DNA from: Andreprevotia lacus DSM 23236
Lineage (GTDB): Bacteria > Pseudomonadota > Gammaproteobacteria > Burkholderiales > Chitinibacteraceae
Assembly: GCF_900176275.1 (NCBI RefSeq)
Contig: NZ_FWXD01000008.1
Coordinates: forward strand, 1-64,000
Direction of reading: 5' to 3'
Length of the DNA stretch: 64,000 nt
Shown here: piece after piece, positions 46,489 through 55,173 of the stretch
Layout: the number at the start of each line of letters is the position of its first letter
Position numbering within the stretch: position 1 is the first letter of the stretch
Translations under genes and position numbers: made by a program
The notes under the pieces: generated by a model
What the model was told of the DNA's origin: nothing
Databases searched by the model: none
The model's input: only the letters and a program-made list of their open reading frames with translations

Positions 46489-46956
46489 ATGACGGCCGCG
46501 GTCAAGAAAGCGCTGGATGCCTATGGCAAGCAAAGCCTGGAAACGGCGGTTGAAACCGCCAGCCCGGGCAGGTTGATCGTCATGCTTTACGACGGCGCCA
46601 TCAAGGCGGCCCAGCTTGGCAAGTTTCACATGCAAAATGGTGATATCCCCGCCAAGGGGGCCGCGATTACGCGTGCGATTGCCATTCTGGATGAAGGCTT
46701 GCGTCTTGCCCTCGACAGGGAAAAGGGCGGCGAGCTGGCAGAGAACCTGGATGCGCTCTACATCTACATGCTGGGGCAGCTGTTCGAGGCCAATTTGAGC
46801 AACCGGCCCGAGCTGCTGGATGAGGTCGTGACGTTGCTGACACAGTTGCGTGAAGCATGGGAGAGCATCACCACTGGTGTGGCCACGCAGCCAGAGGTGG
46901 CTGAAATGCCGGCAGATCGTGGTCAGAATAGTGCCTTGAGCTATGGCCGTGCCTGA
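46489..46956 (+). CDS. fliS: Flagellin chaperone FliS
   Basis: A cytoplasmic chaperone that binds flagellin before export. The 155 residues form the usual helical bundle: ALDAYGKQSLETAVETASP, then LIVMLYDGAIKAAQ (the signature), then ALDREKGGELAENLDALYIYM. GGGAAGGGAA precedes the ATG. The 3' end overlaps the fliT-like gene by 14 bp. Confidence 0.95.
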   Translation: MTAAVKKALDAYGKQSLETAVETASPGRLIVMLYDGAIKAAQLGKFHMQNGDIPAKGAAITRAIAILDEGLRLALDREKGGELAENLDALYIYMLGQLFEANLSNRPELLDEVVTLLTQLREAWESITTGVATQPEVAEMPADRGQNSALSYGRA

Positions 46957-47260
46957 TGTTTCCATCATTGTGCAAGCCATGCATGCGCTGGCTGCGCGCT
47001 TTAATGAGGCAGTCAGCCGTGGTGACTGGCAGGCGGTATTTGACGCCATGCCGCAATGGCAGGTGTTGCAGGGGCAGTTGCGCGACATAGACTGGCAGGC
47101 TATGGCACCGGCCCAGCGGGATGCATTGGCTCAGTCGCTGCGCAACCTGCAAACGCTGGTGGATGGCCTGGCCGAACACGCCGAGGCCTGGCGCCCGGAA
47201 CTGGCCGCGCTGCTGCAGGGGAGTACCACCAGCAGCAAGTTGCAGCAGGCATATCGCTGA
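46943..47260 (+). CDS. fliT: FliT-like flagellar chaperone
   Basis: A 105-residue, mainly helical protein directly after fliS, overlapping it by 14 bp. Position and size fit FliT, the FliD export chaperone, but the sequence has no strong motif. It shows amphipathic helices (IVQAMHALAARFNEAVSRGDW; ALAQSLRNLQTLVDGLAEHAE). The name rests on gene order. Confidence 0.65.
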   Translation: MAVPDVSIIVQAMHALAARFNEAVSRGDWQAVFDAMPQWQVLQGQLRDIDWQAMAPAQRDALAQSLRNLQTLVDGLAEHAEAWRPELAALLQGSTTSSKLQQAYR

Positions 47261-47377
47261 GCTGGCCGTTGATCGTGATGTGTGGTCCGGTGTACCGATG
47301 GGTTAGGTTTTGCCGCAAGTGTTGATTATGATTCCAATCAGAGGCGCGGATTTGCCTGGTGCCCGGGAGCAGAGATC

Positions 47378-47785
47378 ATGAATGGCGGCATTGTGGTGAC
47401 TTGGCAGCAACTGCTGTATGGCACACTGGTCCTCATTCTTTTCTATGTTGCCCAGCTCCTGCTGTTTTTGCGCAAGAACAACCGAGTAGGTCCGGGACGT
47501 GATCTGCACCACCAGCTTGAGGTACAGCGGGGTGAAATCGCTGCGTTGCGCCAGGAGGTCGAAGGCCTCAAGGTACGGCTTGCGGCGCTGCAACTGCAGC
47601 AACCCGCGTTGATTCAGGACGGGAATGCCGGCCATCCCTTAAGCGACGCCGAAGAAGAAACACCTTATGCGCAGGCCATACGCATGGCCAGGCTGGGGGC
47701 CGACGCCAATCATGTTGCGTCGGCATGCGGATTGACACGTGGTGAAGCCGATTTGATTGTTGCGCTTTATCGCCGCAACGAATAA
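47378..47785 (+). CDS. DUF2802 family membrane-anchored protein
   Basis: A 135-residue protein. One transmembrane helix (about residues 8-28) is followed by a coiled coil rich in Leu, Gln and Glu (about 40-72). The C-terminal DUF2802 domain has YAQAIRMARLGADANHVASAC and GLTRGEADLIVALYR, a helix-turn-helix-like pair. DUF2802 genes occur in flagellar clusters of beta- and gammaproteobacteria, but no function is known to me. The ATG at 47378 is preceded by GGGAGCAGAG; an in-frame upstream start at 47282 has no support. Confidence 0.8.
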   Translation: MNGGIVVTWQQLLYGTLVLILFYVAQLLLFLRKNNRVGPGRDLHHQLEVQRGEIAALRQEVEGLKVRLAALQLQQPALIQDGNAGHPLSDAEEETPYAQAIRMARLGADANHVASACGLTRGEADLIVALYRRNE

Positions 47786-47912
47786 AAGCTGCTCAAAACA
47801 TGGCGCGGCGGTGCAGGCAAGGCTTGTCTGCCTGGTCCACCGGCAGGTGTCCGGGCAATGCCACAGGGTTTGCCCGCCACACCAGGGATAGGAGCGCAAG
47901 GAGCGCACAGGC

Positions 47913-49067
47913 ATGCTGCCCGGCAATACCGCTATCAGTATCTTGCAGCAGTATCTCAAGGTCCAGGAAGGGCTGTTTGACGTCATTCGCCCTGCCGAGT
48001 CGGGCGAGCTGCGCTTCACCGTCGGCGAGCGCGTGCAAGCCACTGTCACAGGGCAATTGCCGGGTGGGCGCTTTGCGGTACTGGTAAAGGACCAGTTGCT
48101 GGACCTCAACCTGCCACGCAATACCGAGCCGGGTGAGAAACTGGTGCTGGATGTGGTGGCAGACCAGCCCAAGCTGACGTTCGCACTGGTCGAACGCCAA
48201 CCACCAGCCGCACAGCAGCAGAATAATGCCCATCCGACCGCAGCCGGTGCGCCACAGCCCGAGCAGGCGGCCCTCAGCAAGGGCGCGCAATTTCTCAGCA
48301 CCGTACTGGGCGGTAAAGACGAGGCAACTGCCAGCCTGCAGCTGACGCAAGCCGAAGCCTTGTTCGAGGGCACACCCGATCCCGCGCAGATCGCCAGCCG
48401 CCTGCAGCAGAAAGTGGCAGAGAGCGGTTTGTTCTATGAATCGCATCAGGTTGAATGGGCTGGCGGGCAGCGCCCCTTGCAGGCCCTGCTGCGCGAACCG
48501 CAGAACCAACCGGCGCAAGCATCCGCTGCGCAACAGCCTGTAGCCAATCCGGCGGCGGCAGACGCGGACACGCCTCTGATGACTGACCGCGCCCAGTTGC
48601 AAAGCGCTGCATTGTCCAGTCTGGCCGTGCAGGGCGGCGATGATCGCCCGCCCATCCAGAGCCTGGTTCAGCAGCAGTTGAACGCGCTGGAGCAAAAACC
48701 GCTGGTCTGGCAGGGGCAGGCCTGGCCGGGGCAACCGATGCGCTGGCAGCTGCAGACACAGGATGGTGGCGAGCGTGACGCCAACAGCCCCGATGATGCC
48801 GAGGCCATGCGCTGGCAAAGCCGGCTGGATTTGCATTTGCCCAGCCTGGGCAATGTGTCGATCAGCACCGATCTGTTCCAGGGACGTTTTTCGCTGCGTT
48901 TCCAGACTGACACCCCCGAGGCCGCACAACGCCTGCAGGCCGGGCAACAGCAGCTGGGGCAACAGTTTGTCGCAGCCGGCCTGACCCTGGCGGCGGTGCC
49001 CGTGTTTGCCGTCAATGGCGAGCCGGAGCCTGGCACGGTGAATGCCGAGGCAGCCCATGGCACGTAA
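47913..49067 (+). CDS. FliK-like hook-length control protein
   Basis: A 384-residue protein with a Gln/Ala/Pro-rich variable middle (about 95-250). The C-terminal domain (about 270-370) has the FliK C-domain pattern: DLHLPSLGNVSISTDLFQGRFSLRFQT in parts, then Leu/Gln-rich helices and a final strand. The N-terminal ~90 residues form a beta-rich unit (FTVGERVQATVTGQLPGGRF). AAGGAG lies about 10 bases before the ATG. It overlaps an orphan FlhB C-terminal gene, which fits because FliK acts on FlhB. It is probably a second FliK-like gene apart from the main hook cluster. Confidence 0.75.
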   Translation: MLPGNTAISILQQYLKVQEGLFDVIRPAESGELRFTVGERVQATVTGQLPGGRFAVLVKDQLLDLNLPRNTEPGEKLVLDVVADQPKLTFALVERQPPAAQQQNNAHPTAAGAPQPEQAALSKGAQFLSTVLGGKDEATASLQLTQAEALFEGTPDPAQIASRLQQKVAESGLFYESHQVEWAGGQRPLQALLREPQNQPAQASAAQQPVANPAAADADTPLMTDRAQLQSAALSSLAVQGGDDRPPIQSLVQQQLNALEQKPLVWQGQAWPGQPMRWQLQTQDGGERDANSPDDAEAMRWQSRLDLHLPSLGNVSISTDLFQGRFSLRFQTDTPEAAQRLQAGQQQLGQQFVAAGLTLAAVPVFAVNGEPEPGTVNAEAAHGT

Positions 49068-49392
49068 GACCTTCCGCCCGCAGCCGGACCGGCAGCATGC
49101 TGTGGCACTGGCGTATCAGGAGGGCACGGCCTCGCCCAAGGTCGTTGCCAAGGGGCAGGGCATTACGGCGGAGAAGATCATCGAGAAGGCGCGCGAGGCT
49201 GGTGTGTTCGTGCACGAATCGCCCGAGCTGGTGGCTTTGCTGATGCAGGTAGACCTTGACCAGCGCATTCCGCCGCAGCTGTATCGTGCCATTGCCGAGC
49301 TGCTGGCCTTTGTTTATGTGATCGAGCGCGGTGGTGATGCGCCGGCACCGGTATTTTCCCTAGCTGATCTGCAGGGCGATTCGGCGCTATAA
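49057..49392 (+). CDS. FlhB C-terminal-domain-like protein (FhlB/YlqH type)
   Basis: A 111-residue protein equivalent to the cytoplasmic C-terminal part of FlhB. It shows AVALAYQEGTASPKVVAKGQGITAEKII in parts, VFVHESPELVALLMQVDLDQRIPPQLYRAIAELLAFVY in parts, and no membrane helices. The autocleavage motif NPTH is absent. Such stand-alone FlhB-C proteins can substitute for that domain in substrate switching. The start at 49057 is inside the end of the FliK-like gene; an ATG at 49042 is possible. Confidence 0.85.
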   Translation: MARKTFRPQPDRQHAVALAYQEGTASPKVVAKGQGITAEKIIEKAREAGVFVHESPELVALLMQVDLDQRIPPQLYRAIAELLAFVYVIERGGDAPAPVFSLADLQGDSAL

Positions 49393-49442
49393 AGCAGGAA
49401 TGGCTGATATTTGGGCCGATGCTTGCCAACTGTGCCGATCCG

Positions 49443-50576
49443 ATGACTGCTTCCCCCTCTTCTGCCACATCCCGCTATGCCGTTGCCGCACTGTTCCTGC
49501 TGTTGGGGGTGAACTATGGCAGCTGGGCCGCGCGCATGCCCGCACTCAAGACCATGCTGGGCCTGAGCAATGCCGACATCAGCTATCTGCTGCTGGCCAG
49601 CGGGCTGGGCTCGGTGTTTTCCTTTCCAATCACCGCCACCTTGCTGCACAAGCTCGGCCCGCGCCGGCTGTGCTGGCTGGCCAGTGCGCTGTTGCCGCTG
49701 TTGTTGATCGCGCTGGGGTACTCACCCAGCTACGGCTTTGCGCTGGTGGTCATGGTGCTGGAAGGTTTGGCGGTCAGTTGCCTGAACGTGGCGATGAACG
49801 CACAAGCGGTGACCGTCGAGTTGCAAGGCGGCAAGGCCATCATGTCGCGGCTGCATGCCACCTTCAGCCTGGGTACGCTGGCAGCAGCTGGTATTGCCTA
49901 TGGCTTTACCAATTTCACCGCCAGCGTGCCGCTGCATTTTTGTGCAGTTGCCTTGTTGATGTGGCTGGCCGCAGGCTGGGCTGGCCGGCATCTGGTGGCG
50001 GACCCGCCGCGCAACGAGGTGGACGTGGCACGCCAGCCTTTCTCCGTGCCGACCGGCGCTGCGCTGTGGCTGGTGCTGGGCGTGTTTGGCGGCACCATCG
50101 TCGAAGGCTCGATGTCGGACTGGACCGCCCTCTATCTGAAAGAGCGCACTGGCGCGAGCGATGCCATGGCGACCTGGGGGCTGGGCTGTTTCTCGGTCAC
50201 CATGTCGCTGTCGCGCTGGTTTGGCGATCTGGCCCGCACCCGCTTCGGCCCGCGCGCGCTGCTGCTGTATGGCGGCGTGATTGCCGGTGGTGGCTTGGGC
50301 GCTGCAGTGCTAATGGGGGGCTTTGTGCCCGGCCTGCTGGGGTTTATTGCGGTCGGGCTGGGGGTGGCCGCCGTATCGCCGTGCCTGTATCAAGTGGCCG
50401 CGCGGCAGGGGCCGGTGGCGCTGGCTGCCGCGACTACCACCGGTTCATTGGGCTTGTTGGTGGGGCCACCCATCATTGGTTTCATCGCACATCACAGCCA
50501 TCTGGGCTGGGGGCTGGGCTTTGTGGCGGTCAGTGTGGCGCTGATCGCCTATGCCGCAACCCGCATCGACTGGTGA
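49443..50576 (+). CDS. Major facilitator superfamily transporter (YbjJ-like)
   Basis: An inner-membrane transporter of about 377 residues with 12 predicted helices. It begins SRYAVAALFLLLGVNYGSWAARMPALK, which matches the YbjJ/FucP-like group. Other marks are NVAMNAQAVTVE after helix 4, SRLHATFSLG and GSMSDWTALYL. The ATG at 49443 (MTASPSS) is chosen over one at 49419. The substrate is unknown. It ends 7 bp before the convergent sodium symporter gene. Confidence 0.87.
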   Translation: MTASPSSATSRYAVAALFLLLGVNYGSWAARMPALKTMLGLSNADISYLLLASGLGSVFSFPITATLLHKLGPRRLCWLASALLPLLLIALGYSPSYGFALVVMVLEGLAVSCLNVAMNAQAVTVELQGGKAIMSRLHATFSLGTLAAAGIAYGFTNFTASVPLHFCAVALLMWLAAGWAGRHLVADPPRNEVDVARQPFSVPTGAALWLVLGVFGGTIVEGSMSDWTALYLKERTGASDAMATWGLGCFSVTMSLSRWFGDLARTRFGPRALLLYGGVIAGGGLGAAVLMGGFVPGLLGFIAVGLGVAAVSPCLYQVAARQGPVALAAATTTGSLGLLVGPPIIGFIAHHSHLGWGLGFVAVSVALIAYAATRIDW

Positions 50577-50583
50577 GCCAGGG

Positions 50584-51933
50584 TCAGAATACGCCCAGGC
50601 CCTTGAGCAGGATGACGGTAATCAGCAAGGGCGCTACATAGCGCGCCAGCACATGCACCAGCCGTATCACGCCGCTGTTCTGCAGCTGCCCGTCGTTGCC
50701 GAGCGCTGCCTGCAGCCTGGGCAGGCCATACACCCAGCCCACGTAGACCGCGATCAGGATGCCACCCAGCGGCAGCAAGATGTTGGAGCTGATGAAGTCG
50801 AACAGGTCGAACGCATTCAGCCCGAACAGCTTCCAGTCCGCTGTGCTGCTTTGCGACAGCGCTGCTGGCACACCCAGCACGGCAATGGTGACAATGGACA
50901 GGATGGTGGCCTTGCGGCGGCTCCAGCCCAGCCGCTCGGTCAACATGGCGACGGGTACCTCCAGAATGGACAGAATGGCGCCAGTAGCGGCAATGGCGGT
51001 CAATAGAAAGAACAGCGCCATGAAGATGCTGCCCCCCGGCATGCTGTGAAACACCGCTGGAATGGTCATGAACACCAGCGATGGCCCGGCTGACGGCGCA
51101 AAGCCGAACGCGAATACGGCCGGAAAAATGGCCAGACCGGCCAGCAGCGACACGCTCAAGTCCGCCAGCATCACGCGCAGCGCGGTAGCGGGGATGTTCT
51201 GCTCGGCGCGGAAATAGCTGCCGTAGGTAATCATGGTGCCCATGCCGATGGAGAGCTTGAAGAACGCCAGCCCCATCGCCGTCAGCACCACCCCGGTGGT
51301 GATCTTGCTGAAATCCGGCTTGAGCAGGAAAGTGAGCCCGCCCATGGCGCCGGGCAGGGTCAGGCTGCGGATGCACAGCAGCACCAGCAGCAGGAACAGC
51401 AGCGGCATCAGCCGCTTGGTGACGGCCTCAATGCCCTTGGATACGCCCAGCATGATGATGCCGCCGGTAAACGCCAGCACCAGCCATTGCCACAGCAAGG
51501 CTTGCATGGGCGAGCTGACCAGCGACTGAAAGGTGCCTGCCGCGCTGTGCGGATCGCTGAATTGCAATTGCCCGGCCAGCGCCTTGACGATGTAGGAAAA
51601 TACCCAGCCGGCGACTTCGGTATAGAAGGCCAGGATCAGCACGGCGGCTACCAGCCCCATGTAGCCTATGCTCTGCCAGAAGGGCTGGCGCGGTGCGAGC
51701 TGCGCAAAGGTGGAGACTGCATTGGCGCGTGCGGTGCGGCCGAGCATGATTTCGGCAATCATCACCGGCAAGCCGACCAGCAGGGTGGCCAGCAGATACA
51801 CCAGCAGAAAGCCGGCGCCGCCGTTGGTACCGGTCAGGTAGGGGAATTTCCAGATGTTGCCCAGGCCGACGGCCGAGCCCAGTGTGGCGACGAGTACGCC
51901 AAAGGTAGAGGTGAAGCCATCGCGTTGCGACAT
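50584..51933 (-). CDS. Neurotransmitter:sodium symporter (NSS/SNF) family transporter
   Basis: A sodium-coupled symporter, usually for amino acids. The N-terminus has the NSS sodium-site signature FGVLVATLGSAVGLGNIWKFPYLTGTNGGAGF in parts: GSAVGLGNIWKFPY and NGGAGFLLVY. Eleven to twelve helices fill the 449 residues. The ATG at 51933 (MSQRDGFTS) has AGGAT upstream and is the true start; the open frame further upstream to 52098 is not protein-like. It is monocistronic, convergent with the MFS gene and divergent from uvrC. Confidence 0.93.
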   Translation of the reverse strand: MSQRDGFTSTFGVLVATLGSAVGLGNIWKFPYLTGTNGGAGFLLVYLLATLLVGLPVMIAEIMLGRTARANAVSTFAQLAPRQPFWQSIGYMGLVAAVLILAFYTEVAGWVFSYIVKALAGQLQFSDPHSAAGTFQSLVSSPMQALLWQWLVLAFTGGIIMLGVSKGIEAVTKRLMPLLFLLLVLLCIRSLTLPGAMGGLTFLLKPDFSKITTGVVLTAMGLAFFKLSIGMGTMITYGSYFRAEQNIPATALRVMLADLSVSLLAGLAIFPAVFAFGFAPSAGPSLVFMTIPAVFHSMPGGSIFMALFFLLTAIAATGAILSILEVPVAMLTERLGWSRRKATILSIVTIAVLGVPAALSQSSTADWKLFGLNAFDLFDFISSNILLPLGGILIAVYVGWVYGLPRLQAALGNDGQLQNSGVIRLVHVLARYVAPLLITVILLKGLGVF

Positions 51934-52194
51934 GGTGCAAATCCTGTGCTGGCCATTGTGAGGGCAGTCGATTGCGCTGGCGGGCCGAAGCGGGTGGCTG
52001 GGGCCGGAAAGCGCAATCTCCGGGCGCGTAAGGTGCCCGCGTTGCGCAGGGGCGTCCATGCGGGTTTTCCTTACACTTTCGTTTATAGCCTGTTGCATGA
52101 CGGTGTGGTTTGCGCTGGATCATGCCAACCGGATTTGTGGTCGAGATTCAGTACGCACGCGCTTTGTGGGCAGGCAACGCGTTAAAATGGCGGC
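51934..52194. other. Intergenic region between the NSS transporter and uvrC
   Basis: A 261-bp divergent gap. TAAAAT at 52183-52188 looks like a -10 box for uvrC, but its start site would coincide with the uvrC ATG and its -35 is poor. I see no hairpin, riboswitch or small gene. Confidence 0.3.
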
Positions 52195-54054
52195 ATGACC
52201 GATGACGTAACCGCCCAGCCCACTGCACAGCCAGAACCCGACGAACGTTGGACTGCGCTGCTCGCGCAAGTGAAAACCCTGCCCAATCTGCCCGGGGTGT
52301 ATCGCTACATCGCGGCCGATGGCGCGGTGCTGTATGTGGGCAAGGCGCTGGACCTGAAAAAGCGCGTTGGCTCCTACTTCCAGAAAAACGACCAGAGCCC
52401 GCGCATCAAGCTGATGCTGACGCATGTTGCGCGCATCGATACCACCGTGGTGCGCTCGGAAGCCGAAGCGCTGGTGCTGGAAAACAATCTGATCAAGGCC
52501 TTGTCGCCGCGCTACAACATCCTGTTCCGCGACGACAAGAGCTACCCCTATGTGGTACTCACCGGCCACAAGTCGCCGCGCTTGGCGTATTACCGGGGCG
52601 CGCTGGATAAGCGCAACCGCTATTTCGGGCCGTTTCCGAACGGCTATGCGGTGAAAGAGTCGATCCAGCTTTTGCAGAAGGTATTCAAGCTGCGCACCTG
52701 CGAGGACACGGTGTACGCCAACCGCTCGCGCCCGTGTCTGCTGTACCAGATCAAGCGTTGCTCTGGCCCCTGTGTGAACCTGATCAGTCCCGAGGATTAT
52801 CAGCGCGACGTGCAGCATGCCGAGCGTTTTCTCAGCGGCAAGGGCTCCGAGCTGCTGGAGGAGCTGGAAACACGCATGCAGGCTGCATCGGACAGCTGGG
52901 ACTTCGAGCTGGCGGCTGCCTTGCGTGATCAGATCCAGTCGCTGGCCAAGGTGCAGGAGCGGCAGTTTGTCTCCAGCAATACCAACGAGCTGGATGCCGA
53001 TATCGTCGCCTGCGTGATCCGCCAGGGCACACTGTGCGTGAATCTGGCCATGGTGCGCGGTGGCCGCCACGTGGGGGACAAGAACATCTTTCCTAGCCAT
53101 GGCGAGGACTACGACGATGCTGAGGCGCTAGCTGCGTTTCTCGCCCAGCACTACCTGGAACGCAGCGTGCCACCCTTGCTGCTGTGCAACCCCGCGCCGG
53201 ATGGTGCCGCGTTGATTGCGGATCTCTTGTCCGAGCAGGCCGGGCGCAAGGTCGTCATCAACAGCAACCCGAACGGCGAGCGCCGCGTGTGGCTGGAAAT
53301 GGCCACCAAGAATGCCGAGCTGGCCATCTTGCAGCGGCAGGCGCAGGCCGCCAGCCAGGCCGGGCGCTTGACCGCGCTGGTCGAGGCGCTTGATCTGCCC
53401 GAAGAAACGCAGCGCATCGAGTGCTTTGATATCTCGCACACCATGGGCGAAGCCACGGTTGCGTCGTGCGTGGTGTTTGACCGTGGCGACATGCAGCCCA
53501 AGGAGTACCGCCGCTACAACATCGAAGGCATTACCGGTGGTGATGACTATGCGGCGATGAAGCAGGTACTGACGCGCCGCTATGAAAAGGTGGCCAATGG
53601 CGAGGGCAAGATGCCCGATCTGATCCTGATCGACGGCGGCAAGGGCCAGCTGACGCAGGCCGAGGAGGTGATGGCCGAAGTGGGGCTGACCCAGCCCACC
53701 TTGCTGGGCGTGGCCAAGGGCGAAACGCGCAAGGCCGGGCTGGAACAGTTGATTGTGGCCACCACGCATGCGGTGATCCGCCTGCCGACCGACCACGCCG
53801 GGCTGCACTTGATCCAGCAAATCCGCGATGAATCACACCGCTTTGCCATCACCGGCCACCGCGCGCGGCGCGCCAAGGCGCGGGTGGCGTCCAGCCTGGA
53901 AGATATCGAAGGCGTAGGGCCGAAACGGCGGCAGAAGCTGCTGGCGCGTTTCGGTGGCCTGCAGGGGGTAAAGGCCGCCAGTGTGGACGACCTGATGCTG
54001 GTGGACGGCATCAATGCAGAGCTGGCTGAGCGTATTTACGCCGCATTGCGCTGA
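52195..54054 (+). CDS. uvrC: Excinuclease ABC subunit C (UvrC)
   Basis: Makes the two incisions in nucleotide excision repair. The N-terminal GIY-YIG nuclease domain is [20 protein letters not shown] (about 33-52). A UVR motif for UvrB binding lies near 215-250 ([18 protein letters not shown]). The RNase H-like C-terminal nuclease contains [11 protein letters not shown] and [11 protein letters not shown]. Two HhH motifs are at the end ([14 protein letters not shown]). Its 619 residues are normal. Confidence 0.97.
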   Translation: MTDDVTAQPTAQPEPDERWTALLAQVKTLPNLPGVYRYIAADGAVLYVGKALDLKKRVGSYFQKNDQSPRIKLMLTHVARIDTTVVRSEAEALVLENNLIKALSPRYNILFRDDKSYPYVVLTGHKSPRLAYYRGALDKRNRYFGPFPNGYAVKESIQLLQKVFKLRTCEDTVYANRSRPCLLYQIKRCSGPCVNLISPEDYQRDVQHAERFLSGKGSELLEELETRMQAASDSWDFELAAALRDQIQSLAKVQERQFVSSNTNELDADIVACVIRQGTLCVNLAMVRGGRHVGDKNIFPSHGEDYDDAEALAAFLAQHYLERSVPPLLLCNPAPDGAALIADLLSEQAGRKVVINSNPNGERRVWLEMATKNAELAILQRQAQAASQAGRLTALVEALDLPEETQRIECFDISHTMGEATVASCVVFDRGDMQPKEYRRYNIEGITGGDDYAAMKQVLTRRYEKVANGEGKMPDLILIDGGKGQLTQAEEVMAEVGLTQPTLLGVAKGETRKAGLEQLIVATTHAVIRLPTDHAGLHLIQQIRDESHRFAITGHRARRAKARVASSLEDIEGVGPKRRQKLLARFGGLQGVKAASVDDLMLVDGINAELAERIYAALR

Positions 54055-54064
54055 TGCGGAGGGA

Positions 54065-54511
54065 TCAGCCGGCCGGCTGGTACACCATGATCTCTTCGCC
54101 ATCGACCAGCTCACCGGTCGCCACCCAGCCGCAATGGCGGTAAAAGCCGTATGCCCGCACTGCACTGTCCGGATTGGCGCTGAGCCAGATGCGCTGGTGG
54201 CCGCATTCGGCCGGCCAGGCGGTGACTTTGGCAAGCAGTGCCCGGCCGATGCCACGCCCTTCGTATTCGGGCAGCACTGCCAGCACCAGCATTTCCCCAC
54301 CGTCGCGGTCGCCGCTGGCGAAGCCGACAATTTGCCCATCCACCTCGCACAGCCAGCCACGCACCAAGCCGGTGTGCAGCGCCTCGGCGGCGCTGTCCGG
54401 CGTGATGCCGCGTGCGGCCAGTTCGGCCACGCTCATGGCGTTTTCGCGCGTGCGGGCGCGCAAATCGAACAGGGTGGGGAAATCTTCGCTGCGGGTTGCG
54501 CGGATGTGCAT
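54065..54511 (-). CDS. GNAT family N-acetyltransferase
   Basis: A 148-residue acetyltransferase. The acetyl-CoA motif is VLPEYEGRGIGRALLAKV, preceded by an IVGFASGD strand and followed by ANPDSAVRAYGFYRHCGW, all standard GNAT elements. The start at 54511 gives the normal N-terminus MHIRATRSEDF; the longer open frame overlaps the neighbouring gene. It lies 4 bp after the hotdog thioesterase gene in the same direction, so they form a pair. The substrate is unknown. Confidence 0.88.
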   Translation of the reverse strand: MHIRATRSEDFPTLFDLRARTRENAMSVAELAARGITPDSAAEALHTGLVRGWLCEVDGQIVGFASGDRDGGEMLVLAVLPEYEGRGIGRALLAKVTAWPAECGHQRIWLSANPDSAVRAYGFYRHCGWVATGELVDGEEIMVYQPAG

Positions 54512-54515
54512 GGTT

Positions 54516-54980
54516 TCAGGCGGTGACAGGGCGGGCGCGGGGTTTGCGGCGAACATATAGTGTCTTGTAAACGCGCGCAACCACACTGCCCTGTGCGTCG
54601 ATGATATCGACGGTAAACTCGGGCAGGTATTTGTCGCCGTTTTCCGTTTGGTCGCGGATATGCGCCACGGCGGTGGCATCAAGCCGGAACTGCGCCTTGA
54701 CCACGCCACGCCCCGGCGCCAGAAAGTCGATGCGCGCGCTCTGATCCCACACGTAATACTCACCACCCAGAATCTGCATCAACATCAGCATGTACCACGC
54801 ATCGGTCATCGCAAACAGGCTGCCGCCAAAATGCGTGCCGACGTAATTGCGGTTGTACCAGCGCAGGCGCAGCTCGACATCGAGCGCATGGTAGTCCGGC
54901 GTGATGCGGGTGGCGTGGATGCCGGTAAGCAGGAATGGTGGCCACAGGTTGACCAGATGGCGGAACAGCGCAGCGTTCAT
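54516..54980 (-). CDS. Hotdog-fold thioesterase (DUF4442 family)
   Basis: A 154-residue protein with the hotdog pattern of DUF4442: RLRWYNRNYVGTHFGGSLFAMTDAWYMLM in parts, with NRNYVGTHFGGS as the active-site-type loop, and a C-terminal ARVYKTLYVRRK strand. The ATG at 54980 is preferred; an in-frame TTG at 55007 would add nine residues. It is probably an acyl-CoA or acyl-carrier thioesterase. It is the first gene of a two-gene unit with the GNAT gene. Confidence 0.82.
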   Translation of the reverse strand: MNAALFRHLVNLWPPFLLTGIHATRITPDYHALDVELRLRWYNRNYVGTHFGGSLFAMTDAWYMLMLMQILGGEYYVWDQSARIDFLAPGRGVVKAQFRLDATAVAHIRDQTENGDKYLPEFTVDIIDAQGSVVARVYKTLYVRRKPRARPVTA

Positions 54981-55128
54981 GGCAAGGTACCCGGTGGGAA
55001 TGATCAAGCAACAATATCAAACGATCGTTTTATTTTCAACCGGGTCTGATGGTGTGGCTGGGCACATTGAAAGGGCGCCGGGCCGGGCATGTAGCCGCGA
55101 GCACGCCCTGCGGCTTGGCGCACGCCCT

Positions 55129-55162
55129 GTTGCTGGCGGGCCTGTTCTGGTCCGCCAGCAAC
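55129..55162 (-). terminator. Strong hairpin after the secreted-protein gene
   Basis: GTTGCTGGCGG (55129-55139) and CCGCCAGCAAC (55152-55162) form a perfect 11-bp stem 12 bases beyond the stop codon of the minus-strand gene. No T-run follows on that strand, so it may act as a 3' stabiliser or a rho-assisted terminator. Confidence 0.55.
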
Positions 55163-55173
55163 CGGGTTTGCGC

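Noticed and set aside
47815-47835. Short hairpin (CAGGCA/TGCCTG) before the FliK-like gene
   Set aside because: Only 6 bp in a GC-rich gap with no T-run; expected by chance.
49400-50641. A 413-codon plus-strand frame overlapping the MFS gene
   Set aside because: A frame-shifted reading of the transporter; it lacks hydrophobic helices and contains Arg/Gly-rich sequence, whereas the other frame gives a 12-helix MFS protein.
52160-52188. Promoter with TAAAAT just before uvrC
   Set aside because: The start site would coincide with the ATG and the -35 region is poor, so I did not call it as a promoter feature.
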